64,000 nucleotides of DNA from Acinetobacter gerneri DSM 14967 = CIP 107464 = MTCC 9824 (lineage in GTDB: Bacteria; Pseudomonadota; Gammaproteobacteria; Pseudomonadales; Moraxellaceae): assembly GCF_000368565.1 (NCBI RefSeq), contig NZ_KB849542.1:398581-462580 (forward strand). The letters are read 5' to 3'. The notes beneath the pieces are model-generated. The model had not been told where the DNA came from and did no database searches. It saw only the letters and a list, made by a program, of their open reading frames with translations. Position numbers and translations under genes: made by a program. Each line of letters opens with the position of its first letter. The first letter of the stretch is position 1. Shown here one piece after another: positions 46,998-56,580 of this stretch.

Positions 46998-49430
46998 CTA
47001 TTTAGCTTTAGTCTTATAACGTCGGTAAGCAACTAAACCAGCTAGACCAAATAAGCTCCAAATCCCAAAACTACCGCCGCCCGAGGTAGCACTTGCACTC
47101 GATGCAGTATTTTTTAGATAAACAGTACCCGCTGCTGCAGACGGTGTACCATCTGCATCATATACATAGTATTTAAAGCTATAGTTAAATGGATCCAAGG
47201 TATTTTTCACAGTAATTTGGATTTTTCCACCTAAACACGTTTTTTTATTGTCTTTTCCTGGACATATACCAGAGCGCTCAGCTGTCACAGCAACTGAATC
47301 AGGGACAGAATCGACATTGATCGCTAAATCACGTCCTTGAGCATCAGTATAGTAAGGTTTTTTATTTGGTTTATCTATCAGGAAAGCCACGTTACCATCG
47401 CCATCATCATTGGTATTTTCCAATAAATTTACTGATATGCTTTGTAATGTGCCATGTTCAATCGTATAAGTTGCATCTTTGGCATATGGCGCAATGTTGG
47501 AAAAGTTTGCAATGACATAACCTGTTGATTTGGTCGCAGTGGCCGTACCTTGATCATTGAGCAAAGTCAAAGAATATCCACAGAATAATGAATCACCTGT
47601 TGCAGTAATATTGTCATCTGTTCGATACATTAAGATTTGTTCTAGATTTTTATCCCATTCACATTTAATTTTATCTTTGTCAGAATTTGTTCCATCAGGT
47701 ATGAAAACATTTTTATCACTTAAGCGTCCTTTACCTAGAGGCCATGTATCTACTTGATAGTTTTTACTTGATAGATATTTAATCTCACGACCATTATTTG
47801 AAAGGACTTTTTCGGCAGGCATACTTGCTGCAAATGGATCAGCAAAGATTGTACGATATTTTTGGTCTGATTTTACATACTTGATCCAATTTGTGTATTT
47901 CTCAGCCTGTTGTTTGTAATACGGTAAAAAATCAGGGCGAGTCGCTGGATTGTTAATGAGATCCGTAAATTTAGTCTGATATTCGGAGAAGCCTTTAAGC
48001 AAGTCCACTACATCATCATTTGTTTTGGCGATATTAGCTGCTGTCAAACGGATCAGCTCAGTAGAACCAATATCACATGTATTTGGATCGGTTGCACCTT
48101 CTGCCACTCCTGTAATCGTACGTAAAATGCCACGTTGATCAGCATTCGTACCACATTGTGTTGATCCTACATCAACTAGATCTGTGTCGTTTTTATTGTC
48201 CACAGGAAAATACATTTGCATAAATGCAGTATATGCAGAAGCAGGTTGTAATGTACTTAAGACACTCGACATCGGAACAACACCACTATCAGGACTTAAA
48301 TTTACAACTTTATCTTTAGAATTTTTAATATCTTCATCAGACAGTTCACATTGATCAACACCCTCTGCTAAAACAAAGGCATTCCAAAACAATGATAATT
48401 GACTTGATTTATTATCCTTCAAACCTGTATCGGCATAACGACACGATTTACCAGACTTGTTATAGGCAATCACATTGTTATTTAAAGCTTTTCGACCAAT
48501 ATTGTTATAAAGCAACGTTGCCCAAGCTGTATTTTCTACAATGGTATTATTTAACAGTGTCAAAGTCGCATTTACACTTAAAGCAATCTTGCCACGTGGA
48601 CTATTTGAGCTAAACTGTAAAATGGTACCGTTTGTTGTGTTTACAGTATTTTGTGCAATCGTTGCATTTGAGATTACAGTCGTTAGTTTACCACACAGTG
48701 CCAAAGTCGAGTTGCTATTACTATCACCATTGCCAATGATACTGACACTATCCATGGAGAGATTACGCAAACCTATATCCAAATTATCCTGACAAGACAT
48801 CGCGACGACGCTACCATCGACCGCATTGTTGGATAAGAAATTCCCTTTGGAAACTGTTAAATTACTATTCGGATTACTTAAATATATAGCACCTCCGGCC
48901 TTTGCTTTAGAGTTTTGAATGGTGACATTACTGAGTGATACTGCCCCCCCCATATATAGCGCCCCACCTCGGTCAGCACTGAAACCATCACTCAATACCA
49001 TATTAGATAAAGTTAACAAAGGCTGGTTATTGATGGTTGTATTGAAAAGCCGGGTCTGACCTTTACCCGTAATGGTCGTTTGAGGAGCGATACTTGCTGG
49101 ATATGTATTGGTGATCACATTGACGTTGTTGTAATCTAGTGGTTCTGCACCTAAAATCGTCATTGATGAGGTCGGTTGCAACTCTTTGCTTAATACATAT
49201 TCACCTTTTTCGAGTTGAATAACATTTACACCCGTTGTTGGTTTACATCCACCATAAGACATATGCGTCGATGCAGCTCTCACAGCTTCACGCAGTGAAC
49301 AGTTATTGGTATTTTCACCATCTTCATCAACAAAAGTATTCACATAAATTTTTGTATCTGGTGTATCTGCCATCACCATCATGGCAGATACAATGGTCAA
49401 TCCAACCAAGCCTTTTTTATAATTTTTCAT
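46998..49430 (-). CDS. Secreted CSLREA-domain protein with GlyGly-CTERM-like tail
   Basis: This 810-residue exported protein has a signal peptide (to about residue 22) and then the NNCSLREAVRAAS motif (CSLREA, about 42-54). A long Asn/Thr/Ser-rich region with right-handed beta-helix character follows (NVTIQNSKAKAGGAIYLSN, LTVSKGNFLSNNAV). The C-terminus SGGGSFGIWSLFGLAGLVAY then RRYKTKAK is a Gly-rich, hydrophobic, basic tripartite tail like GlyGly-CTERM, which is processed by rhombosortase. The tail predicts type II secretion followed by surface anchoring. A sibling gene lies 18 bases upstream. The binding target is unknown. Confidence 0.8.
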   Translation of the reverse strand: MKNYKKGLVGLTIVSAMMVMADTPDTKIYVNTFVDEDGENTNNCSLREAVRAASTHMSYGGCKPTTGVNVIQLEKGEYVLSKELQPTSSMTILGAEPLDYNNVNVITNTYPASIAPQTTITGKGQTRLFNTTINNQPLLTLSNMVLSDGFSADRGGALYMGGAVSLSNVTIQNSKAKAGGAIYLSNPNSNLTVSKGNFLSNNAVDGSVVAMSCQDNLDIGLRNLSMDSVSIIGNGDSNSNSTLALCGKLTTVISNATIAQNTVNTTNGTILQFSSNSPRGKIALSVNATLTLLNNTIVENTAWATLLYNNIGRKALNNNVIAYNKSGKSCRYADTGLKDNKSSQLSLFWNAFVLAEGVDQCELSDEDIKNSKDKVVNLSPDSGVVPMSSVLSTLQPASAYTAFMQMYFPVDNKNDTDLVDVGSTQCGTNADQRGILRTITGVAEGATDPNTCDIGSTELIRLTAANIAKTNDDVVDLLKGFSEYQTKFTDLINNPATRPDFLPYYKQQAEKYTNWIKYVKSDQKYRTIFADPFAASMPAEKVLSNNGREIKYLSSKNYQVDTWPLGKGRLSDKNVFIPDGTNSDKDKIKCEWDKNLEQILMYRTDDNITATGDSLFCGYSLTLLNDQGTATATKSTGYVIANFSNIAPYAKDATYTIEHGTLQSISVNLLENTNDDGDGNVAFLIDKPNKKPYYTDAQGRDLAINVDSVPDSVAVTAERSGICPGKDNKKTCLGGKIQITVKNTLDPFNYSFKYYVYDADGTPSAAAGTVYLKNTASSASATSGGGSFGIWSLFGLAGLVAYRRYKTKAK

Positions 49431-49448
49431 TGCTCTTCCCTAAACTTT

Positions 49449-51341
49449 CTAGCACTTTACTTTATATCTGCGTAGTACGATTAATCCAAAAAGTATACTT
49501 AAAGCGCCAATTCCTACACTACCACCTGAAGTTTTCACACTCTTATTTTCAAAAGTATTTGGCGGTGCCTGTACTATATTGACTGGTATAGTGATATACG
49601 GTGACTTAGAGTCATTAAATCGCATTGTTGTGGTAATCACTTGTAAATCAAATTCATCTGAACCATGCCAGTTGCCATTCGGCACATATTTAACCGTACC
49701 ATCTTGGCTAATCGTCATCGTACCCTTTGAAGGTGTTGCATTACGCTGGATGATTTTGGCACAACCTGGTTCCCACGGTTTTCCAGTTGGATTATCACCC
49801 AATAAGCTTTGACATTGTTCAGGCATCAACAAATCACCATCGCTTAATATATCTGGTAACTTCATCGTTGCGGTTTCGCCATAGAGCAAATCCTCACCCA
49901 TCGTAGGGATATTATCCGTACTCACTGTCAATTCTATTGCACCACGATCACACAACTGTTGATCATCTGGACGTTTTTTACCACGTTGATCCGATGCTAC
50001 ACATCTCATTAAATCTAATGCTTCTGGCGGAGGTCCTTTATTGACAATCGGTGAATCTGCAATACTTTTATAAGAAAGACTTAAACGTGGGCGGAAATAC
50101 CCCCAAGTTGTAGAACTATAATTTGCAAATGGACAAAGCATACCTTCCGAAGTCACATCACATTCACCTTCAATCGATGAACCTGCAAATAGCTTGGCTG
50201 AACCTATAGCTTGGCCATTGGTTCCTGCACATCCTACTGAATATAAATTATTGGAAATTTGATCAGCTTTAAAATCCGCTGATTGCACTTCACAATCGGC
50301 GCTACCATTTTGAACTAAAATACTATTTACAACATAACTATAGTTAAATGGGGCATTGATCATTAAACCTGCGCTATTGCCAATCATAGTGATGTTATTG
50401 ACCAGCATCGAATCGAAAACTTTGGCAACGTGACCCGTATTTTTAAAGATCGTCGTATTCCAAATCCCACGAGAATAAGCAGATGTAGTCGCAGATGATG
50501 TAGTCAATGCTTTGCTTGTTGCTTCGTCAAAAGCGACTTCGATATCAAACACTGCTGAATTATTATCAGTAACAGTATTATCTCGAATAACAGATGAATT
50601 GACGACATACTGCGCAATTTGCGTATAAATTACCGCACCCTGCTGTGCTGTATTGTTTTGGGCAAGGACATTTTGCAAAGAAACAAGGCTAAGCGGTTTT
50701 TTTTCATCATATAAACCTTCGTTATAGATTGCACCACCTTGAACAGCATAGCCTTTTTCTAGCTTGCCATATTTGATAATTAACTGATCTCTATTTAAAA
50801 ATAGACCACCTTTATCGGCACAGTTTGCTTGACCACAACCTTGGAAGCTCACTTCTGAAAATTGTACGCTGATCGCAGCATCTGTTGTTGAGCCATCAGA
50901 AGGTGTACTAGTATCGGACTCAGTTGCATCTTTTGAAACAACGGGTACTGTTGGGTCTATCCCTTTACGATCAATGGTAAATAAACGATCTTTACCGACC
51001 ATTTGGATCACCGCATTATTTTGACCTGGTATAACCTCAGTAGATGGCGTGGTATTTGCATCATAGATTGTATTAATAGTAACCGCTTTTGTGATCAATA
51101 TTTGTTTATTGAGCTTATAAGTCTGATTACCTGTTAACTGAATGACATTGGTCGCATCTTTACCACCACAACCTTTATAACCTGCTTCAGGCATACCTTG
51201 GTTGACGTATTCGATTGCATGTCGAAGAGAACATTGAGATGTTTCGCTGTCATTATCTTCTGTTGTTTTTACAACAATAGCACCACTATATGCATGACCC
51301 GCAATACATAATAATCCTAAAACTATGCCCTGTTTGAGCAT
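49449..51341 (-). CDS. Secreted CSLREA-type protein with GlyGly-CTERM-like tail
   Basis: This 630-residue exported protein is built like its downstream neighbour. It has a signal peptide (about 1-19), a CSLRHAIEYVN motif (about 37-47) and parallel beta-helix-like repeats with GGAIYNEG. A second domain carries GRGAIELTVSTDNIPTMGEDLL-type sequence, and the tail is SGGSVGIGALSILFGLIVLRRYK. The two genes are probably an operon and arose by duplication, though their middles have diverged. The repeated T and D stretches and many Cys pairs would suit an exposed adhesin-like surface protein, which is inference. Confidence 0.8.
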   Translation of the reverse strand: MLKQGIVLGLLCIAGHAYSGAIVVKTTEDNDSETSQCSLRHAIEYVNQGMPEAGYKGCGGKDATNVIQLTGNQTYKLNKQILITKAVTINTIYDANTTPSTEVIPGQNNAVIQMVGKDRLFTIDRKGIDPTVPVVSKDATESDTSTPSDGSTTDAAISVQFSEVSFQGCGQANCADKGGLFLNRDQLIIKYGKLEKGYAVQGGAIYNEGLYDEKKPLSLVSLQNVLAQNNTAQQGAVIYTQIAQYVVNSSVIRDNTVTDNNSAVFDIEVAFDEATSKALTTSSATTSAYSRGIWNTTIFKNTGHVAKVFDSMLVNNITMIGNSAGLMINAPFNYSYVVNSILVQNGSADCEVQSADFKADQISNNLYSVGCAGTNGQAIGSAKLFAGSSIEGECDVTSEGMLCPFANYSSTTWGYFRPRLSLSYKSIADSPIVNKGPPPEALDLMRCVASDQRGKKRPDDQQLCDRGAIELTVSTDNIPTMGEDLLYGETATMKLPDILSDGDLLMPEQCQSLLGDNPTGKPWEPGCAKIIQRNATPSKGTMTISQDGTVKYVPNGNWHGSDEFDLQVITTTMRFNDSKSPYITIPVNIVQAPPNTFENKSVKTSGGSVGIGALSILFGLIVLRRYKVKC

Positions 51342-51451
51342 CTTAGTCTCCTTGATTTTTTTTAATTATTTCTTACGGTTCAGCCAAAAGCATCACCTAA
51401 CATTCCATTTTTGCGTACTTTGTCACAGCTTAGCGATTAAAACAAGATAAT

Positions 51452-52159
51452 TTATTGATGATACTCATCAATTAATGCATAAATTTGTTTCAAAGTTGCA
51501 TTTGATAATTTTGTTTTTTCGCCTTTAAGTAATTTTTCAAGCTGTTCCACAGTTTGTAAGAGTGTACTTGTTTGGTGCGGACCATGTAATAGCAAATATT
51601 CCGTTATTTGACTGTCAAAATGGACACCCCGACGAGAAAGCACCGAAGTTAGTAGTGCATGTCGATCCGCATAAGAATGGCCACTAGGTACACGTACACT
51701 AACGGCTTGAGTGAGGCGGGATTGTAAATCTGGAAGTTCGAGTTTTAATTCTATAGGTGCAAAGCGTGATGAAAATACTAACTGCCCACCACCTTCATTG
51801 TTGCTATTAATCAGATGAAAGACAGCTTTTTGCCAGTGCGGCACTCCGCTAATCGCTTCAATATCATCTAAAGCCACCAAATCATAATTTTCCAATGAAG
51901 TAATGGCTTCAATTGGTGCATCTAAAAGTTCTAGTAAAGAAACTTTAATCGCTGATTTGCCAATTTCTAAATAAGAGTCGCAGATCGCAGAGAGTAAATG
52001 GCTTTTTCCTGTACCAGCGCCACCATAGATATAAAATCTATTCATCAGCCCAGCATGCAGTTGTCGAACAGCATCAATGACAGGCCCCCATCCCGGACCA
52101 GAAAAATCACTAATTCTGGCATCGAGTTGTGGTTCTATATCTAGCTGCAATTGACGCAT
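51452..52159 (-). CDS. hda: DnaA regulatory inactivator Hda
   Basis: Hda is a 235-residue AAA+ protein without the DnaA DNA-binding domain. It stimulates ATP hydrolysis by DnaA at the sliding clamp after initiation. Walker A is IYGGAGTGKSHLLSAI (about 43-58), Walker B LVALDDIEAI, and the sensor/arginine region SRFAPIELKLELPDLQSRL. An N-terminal MRQLQLDIEP corresponds to the clamp-binding QL-type motif. It follows the AI-2E permease gene by 20 bases on the same strand, an arrangement common in gammaproteobacteria. Confidence 0.93.
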   Translation of the reverse strand: MRQLQLDIEPQLDARISDFSGPGWGPVIDAVRQLHAGLMNRFYIYGGAGTGKSHLLSAICDSYLEIGKSAIKVSLLELLDAPIEAITSLENYDLVALDDIEAISGVPHWQKAVFHLINSNNEGGGQLVFSSRFAPIELKLELPDLQSRLTQAVSVRVPSGHSYADRHALLTSVLSRRGVHFDSQITEYLLLHGPHQTSTLLQTVEQLEKLLKGEKTKLSNATLKQIYALIDEYHQ

Positions 52160-52179
52160 AAATATATTAAATCCCTAAA

Positions 52180-53370
52180 TTATTCTTGATCAGCTTTATC
52201 TGATTTCACAGTATCTTGCGTGTTTTTCAATTCAATATCAAGATCAAGCTGATCACTTTCAATGGAAATTTTGCTTGAAGAACCCACATTGTCTATTGAA
52301 ACTGCAGCTGGACGATATAACTGGCTAGTTTGGTAACATTCTCGTACATGTTTTAGTAGAACAACAATCACTGCTGCTACAGGTAAAGCGATGAGCATGC
52401 CTAAGAAACCACCAAGTTGTGCACCTGCTAAAACTGCAAACACAACCGCTACTGGTGACAAACCGATTTTATCTCCAAGCAAGAATGGCTGTAGCACATA
52501 GCCTTCAATTGCCTGACCAATCATAAAGACCACACCGACCAACAATAAATGCGTCCAATCCAGTCCGAACTGAAATAATGAAGCGATAATTGCAGCAATA
52601 ATCCCAACCGCAAATCCTAAATATGGAATGATACTCGCAAGCCCTGCGACCATCCCAATAATCAAACCAACTTCAATACCAATCAATTGCAAGCCAACAG
52701 CATAGACAATACCGAGTAAGACCATGACCAAGAATTGACCTTTTACAAATGCGCCTAGTACACTATGACATTCATGAACAATCGTCATCGTACTTTTTTC
52801 ATATTGACGTGGAATCAGATCTTTCATACTCAACAGCATACGATTCCAATCGAGTAAAAAATAAAAGGCAATAATCGGTAACAGCACCAAAGTACCGCCA
52901 ACCTGTATAAAGCTCCATCCAGATTGCAGAACTTTGAGCAGCATGGTTTGGATACTATCTACACTATAATTGGTCTGAACATAGTCCATTACAACTTTAG
53001 ACAATTGATCTGTATCAATCTGCATGCGCTCTACATTGAAAGTCGAGGACACCCAAGGTAAAAATTTGTAATTAATCCAGTGAATCCCAGCAGGAATACT
53101 ATCTCTGGCATAAACCAATTGTTTCCACACCAATGGTACAACGAACCAAATAGCCCAGATGAATACCAATAAAATTCCAAGGAATACGATTGCAATGGCT
53201 AACCAACGCGGTAAAAATTTTGCAAGCTTTTCAACCAATGGACTAAACAAATAAGCCATGAAAAAAGCGCCGACAAATGGTAGGACGACTGGCTTAAGTA
53301 AATACAAAACCCACAAGACCAAAGCCAGTCCTGCAAGTAAAAAAATTCGTTTCAATGTACGATCATGCAT
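52180..53370 (-). CDS. AI-2E/PerM family permease
   Basis: This 396-residue inner-membrane protein has about eight hydrophobic segments. It carries the family core PVVLPFVGAFFMAYLFSPLVE, VLLGIVYAVGLQLIGIEVGLIIG and PYLGFAVGIIAA, with a C-terminal charged tail. Family members export or exchange small solutes (PerM/YdiK/TqsA group). The actual substrate is not known. It is upstream of hda and divergent from purM, with about 135 bases between. Confidence 0.88.
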   Translation of the reverse strand: MHDRTLKRIFLLAGLALVLWVLYLLKPVVLPFVGAFFMAYLFSPLVEKLAKFLPRWLAIAIVFLGILLVFIWAIWFVVPLVWKQLVYARDSIPAGIHWINYKFLPWVSSTFNVERMQIDTDQLSKVVMDYVQTNYSVDSIQTMLLKVLQSGWSFIQVGGTLVLLPIIAFYFLLDWNRMLLSMKDLIPRQYEKSTMTIVHECHSVLGAFVKGQFLVMVLLGIVYAVGLQLIGIEVGLIIGMVAGLASIIPYLGFAVGIIAAIIASLFQFGLDWTHLLLVGVVFMIGQAIEGYVLQPFLLGDKIGLSPVAVVFAVLAGAQLGGFLGMLIALPVAAVIVVLLKHVRECYQTSQLYRPAAVSIDNVGSSSKISIESDQLDLDIELKNTQDTVKSDKADQE

Positions 53371-53474
53371 GCAATCTAGCCTTTTTTCAGTTTATTCGTT
53401 ATAGAAAGCAAAAATATTTGAATAAAGATAGCATTTTAGCCGAGAAATAGCACAAGACTTTCATCATTTCAGGT

Positions 53475-53480
53475 TATAAT
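53475..53480 (+). promoter_or_regulatory. -10 box of the purM promoter
   Basis: A perfect TATAAT is preceded by GGT, 26 bases before the purM start. No good -35 lies at 16-18 bases, so the box may rely on an activator or extended contacts. GGAG follows at the ribosome-site position. Confidence 0.55.
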
Positions 53481-53505
53481 CTGCCGCCAATGCGGAGACT
53501 TCATT

Positions 53506-54576
53506 ATGAGCAACTCAACTTCTACCCCAAACACTGGTTTAAGCTATAAAGATGCTGGTGTCGATATTGAAGCGGGCGACGCACTGGTCGATCGAATCAA
53601 ATCTGTCGCTAAACGTACTACACGCCCAGAGGTTATGGGTGGTCTAGGTGGCTTTGGCGCACTTTGTAAAATTCCTAAAGGTTATGAAGAGCCTGTATTG
53701 GTTTCTGGCACAGACGGTGTTGGAACTAAATTACGTCTTGCACTCAACTTAAACCGTCATGACACTATTGGTCAAGACTTAGTTGCAATGTGTGTAAACG
53801 ATCTTCTTGTATGTGGCGCAGAACCATTATTCTTCCTTGATTATTATGCGACTGGTCACTTAAATGTTGATGTTGCTGCAAATGTAGTTACAGGCATTGG
53901 TAAAGGCTGTGAACTTGCTGGCTGTGCGCTTGTAGGTGGTGAAACTGCCGAAATGCCAGGTATGTACGAAGGTGAAGACTACGATCTAGCTGGTTTCTCA
54001 GTTGGTGTAGTTGAACAAAGTAAAATCATTGATGGTACTAAAGTCAAAGCAGGCGATGTTTTAATTGGCTTAGCTTCATCTGGTGCACATTCAAATGGTT
54101 ATTCACTTCTTCGTAAAATCTTAGATGTGAAAAATGTTGACCTTACTCAAATCGTTGATGGTCGCCCTCTTGCTGATACAGCAATGGAACCTACACGTAT
54201 TTATGTAAAACCTGTATTAGAACTATGCAAACAAGTTGATGTTCATGCAATGGCTCACATTACAGGTGGCGGTTTACCGGGTAACTTGCCACGTGTACTT
54301 CCAAATGGTGCACAAGCTGTAATCAACGAAGCTTCATGGGAATGGCCTGAACTATTCAAACTTTTACAACGTGAAGGCGGTGTAGAACAATTTGAAATGT
54401 ACCGTACATTTAACTGTGGCGTGGGCATGGTGATTGCTGTTGATGCAAACGATGCGGATAAAACTGTTCAAGTTTTAAATGCTCAAGGCGAAAAAGCGTG
54501 GAAAATTGGTCACATTCAAGAAAATGCTGAATCAGTTGAAGGCGCAGACGAAAAAATTCGTGTGATTTTTGCATGA
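53506..54576 (+). CDS. purM: Phosphoribosylformylglycinamidine cyclo-ligase
   Basis: PurM makes AIR from FGAM with ATP, the fifth step of purine synthesis. The 356-residue enzyme has the N-terminal [16 protein letters not shown] and the FGALCKIP and [11 protein letters not shown] blocks. It also has [20 protein letters not shown] with catalytic-site Asp/Asn, [11 protein letters not shown] and [17 protein letters not shown]. All conserved motifs are present. The ATG is preceded by GCGGAGA, and the end overlaps purN by 4 bases. Confidence 0.97.
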   Translation: MSNSTSTPNTGLSYKDAGVDIEAGDALVDRIKSVAKRTTRPEVMGGLGGFGALCKIPKGYEEPVLVSGTDGVGTKLRLALNLNRHDTIGQDLVAMCVNDLLVCGAEPLFFLDYYATGHLNVDVAANVVTGIGKGCELAGCALVGGETAEMPGMYEGEDYDLAGFSVGVVEQSKIIDGTKVKAGDVLIGLASSGAHSNGYSLLRKILDVKNVDLTQIVDGRPLADTAMEPTRIYVKPVLELCKQVDVHAMAHITGGGLPGNLPRVLPNGAQAVINEASWEWPELFKLLQREGGVEQFEMYRTFNCGVGMVIAVDANDADKTVQVLNAQGEKAWKIGHIQENAESVEGADEKIRVIFA

Positions 54577-55202
54577 TCAAAATTGCTGTACTCGTTTCAG
54601 GCAGTGGAAGTAATCTACAAGCCTTGATTGATGCAAATCTTTCAGGGCAAATTGTTGGGGTTATTTCCAATAAGCCTGAAGCCTATGCACTTGAACGTGC
54701 AAAAAAAGCTGGTATTGCCACTGCGACAATTGAACATAAACAATTTCCAAACCGTGAAGCATTTGATGATGTAATGCATCAACAATTGCTTGCTTGGGAT
54801 GTTGATTTGGTTGTGCTCGCAGGCTTTATGCGTATTTTAAGTGCCAAATTTGTCAATGCTTGGGAAGGGAAAATGGTCAATATCCACCCTTCTCTTTTGC
54901 CTCATTACAAAGGTATGCATACTCATCAGCGTGTACTCAATACTGGTGATCGTCTACATGGTTGTACGGTACACTATGTCACCGCTGAGCTTGATGCAGG
55001 TCAAGCACTCACTCAAGGTGTACTCAGTGTAAATCAACATGATGACGCTTCAAGTTTGGCTGATCGTGTTCATGTCCTTGAGCACTTGATTTATCCTCAA
55101 GCGGTTGAATGGATTTGTAATGGTACGCTTGTGCATACAGATCAAGGTGTTTTATTTAAAGGACAGTCTTTAAATGCACCTGTGCAGTTTTGTAAAATTT
55201 AA
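54573..55202 (+). CDS. purN: Phosphoribosylglycinamide formyltransferase
   Basis: PurN formylates GAR using 10-formyl-THF. It has 209 residues with [17 protein letters not shown] at the start, the catalytic Asn/His block [15 protein letters not shown] with HTHQRVL, and [14 protein letters not shown] with the catalytic Asp. The ATGA overlap with the purM stop indicates translational coupling. The two genes form the usual purMN operon and end at a weak hairpin. Confidence 0.96.
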   Translation: MIKIAVLVSGSGSNLQALIDANLSGQIVGVISNKPEAYALERAKKAGIATATIEHKQFPNREAFDDVMHQQLLAWDVDLVVLAGFMRILSAKFVNAWEGKMVNIHPSLLPHYKGMHTHQRVLNTGDRLHGCTVHYVTAELDAGQALTQGVLSVNQHDDASSLADRVHVLEHLIYPQAVEWICNGTLVHTDQGVLFKGQSLNAPVQFCKI

Positions 55203-55206
55203 AGAT

Positions 55207-55236
55207 AACCAGTCAATTTAGGTTGGCTGGTCGTTT
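55207..55236 (+). terminator. Probable terminator after purN
   Basis: ACCAGTCAA / TTGGCTGGT forms a stem (one G-U pair) within 10 bases of the purN stop. The following run GTTTCT is weak. Confidence 0.5.
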
Positions 55237-55305
55237 CTATAAAACAATCTTATAACCTTAAGTTTTTAAAACTAAAATTAAATTTGGATAATAGATACAA
55301 AGTAT

Positions 55306-55884
55306 TTATTTAATTACCCTTGAATACAATTTACCTTGTTTATATAACCAAGCTTTATTAGTTTTAGGATCAAAATAACTACCTTGCCCCCAACTTCCTT
55401 CCATTTCTTCTTTCCAACTTTGACCATTATCATGACTTATAAATGCGATATCATCATATGAAGCTATACCCGTTGACTTCATTCCGATAATATAAAGCAG
55501 ATTGTCTTGACCTACATAAAATGCACCCAATAAATAATTCTTACCAAATTTGTGTAATATTTTGATTTGATTATTTTCTAAAAAAATAAAATTAGAAACT
55601 TTAGCTTCCATTCCCGTATAGTATGCATCAAAGGGATAGACTTCAGTTAATAAATAAAATTTACCATCACCAGCAAGTTTTATATCTGTGACAAACTGAT
55701 TATCAATAGTTGCGACAGGCTTCAAATTATTCAAATCGACTAATTTATCATCCCAAGGCACAGCGTATATTATGCTTTTACCCTTTCGTGCTTCAACTGG
55801 ATCATGTACAAAACAAGACAAATATAGGGTTTTCGTTTTTTTATCAAAATAAAAGGCATCCCACTCAAGAGAAATATTTGGCAT
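55306..55884 (-). pseudogene. T6SS immunity-like lipoprotein gene, 3' part after in-frame TGA
   Basis: The 192 residues continue in the same reading frame as the gene at 55897-56580. Between them stand only TGA, GAC, CGA, AAT and AAT before this ATG. The protein has repeated beta-propeller-like segments: NISLEWDAFYFDKKTKTLYL, GKFYLLTEVYPFDAYY, DDIAFISHDNGQSWKEEMEG and GSYFDPKTNKAWLYK. The SHDNGQSW box is an Asp-box (BNR) motif, so the whole product would be a BNR/YCF48-like propeller of about 424 residues. The premature TGA means that only a truncated form is made unless it is read through. Confidence 0.75.
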
Positions 55885-55896
55885 ATTATTTCGGTC

Positions 55897-56580
55897 TCAA
55901 ATAATTGGAAGTCTAAATTCTCTTGGAATCGTTATGGCTTGCCAAGTTTTTGCACCATCACTGGTACGTCTAAGCACTCTTTTACCACCCACAGCATAAC
56001 CATACACACCTGTATCATCAAATAATAATTGTCGTACTGAAAAATATAATGGCCAATCCATTTCAGTAAAAACATTTCCACAGTCTACAGATTTATATAA
56101 ATGATAAAAATAGATTTTTCTATCATAGTTTGGATCTTCATCTGAAATAACTTCAGCCAATTTATAATCTAAAAACTCAGTTGATATATATATAGTTTTT
56201 TTATCTTCAGATATTGCAATCGAACTATTTTGTGCCTGTTTACTAAATATTAATTTTGTTTCTGAATTATCAAACCCACGATATAATTCAGTATAACTTC
56301 GGTTCAATCTATCTCCACTATTTTTCATCCAATCTTCAGTAACAATTTGGTCTATAGTATTTCCATATTTATCATAAACTGATTTATACTTAATCTTCTC
56401 TCTTTTATCTACTTGAAAATAGACTCTGTCACTGTATACATATAATATCCCCCCATCTAAACCTTCAGAGTTAACTTTAAAATCACGTTCAAAATTCCAC
56501 ACCTTTTCACACCCCACTAAGGAAAAAGCTAAAAAAAATAAAATAATTATAATTTGATTTTTTTTTAAAATAAAAATCAT
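55897..56580 (-). pseudogene. T6SS immunity-like lipoprotein gene, 5' part
   Basis: The 227 residues start with a signal peptide whose lipobox is SLVGC (Cys at about 24). Beta-rich propeller segments follow, including a BNR-like LRRTSDGAKTWQAITIP, and then the frame stops at TGA after FRLPII. Its ATG overlaps the stop of the effector candidate (ATGA), as immunity genes usually do. A periplasmic lipoprotein would fit protection against an effector acting in the envelope. The truncation removes roughly the last 45 percent of the predicted propeller, so immunity could be lost or altered. Confidence 0.75.
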
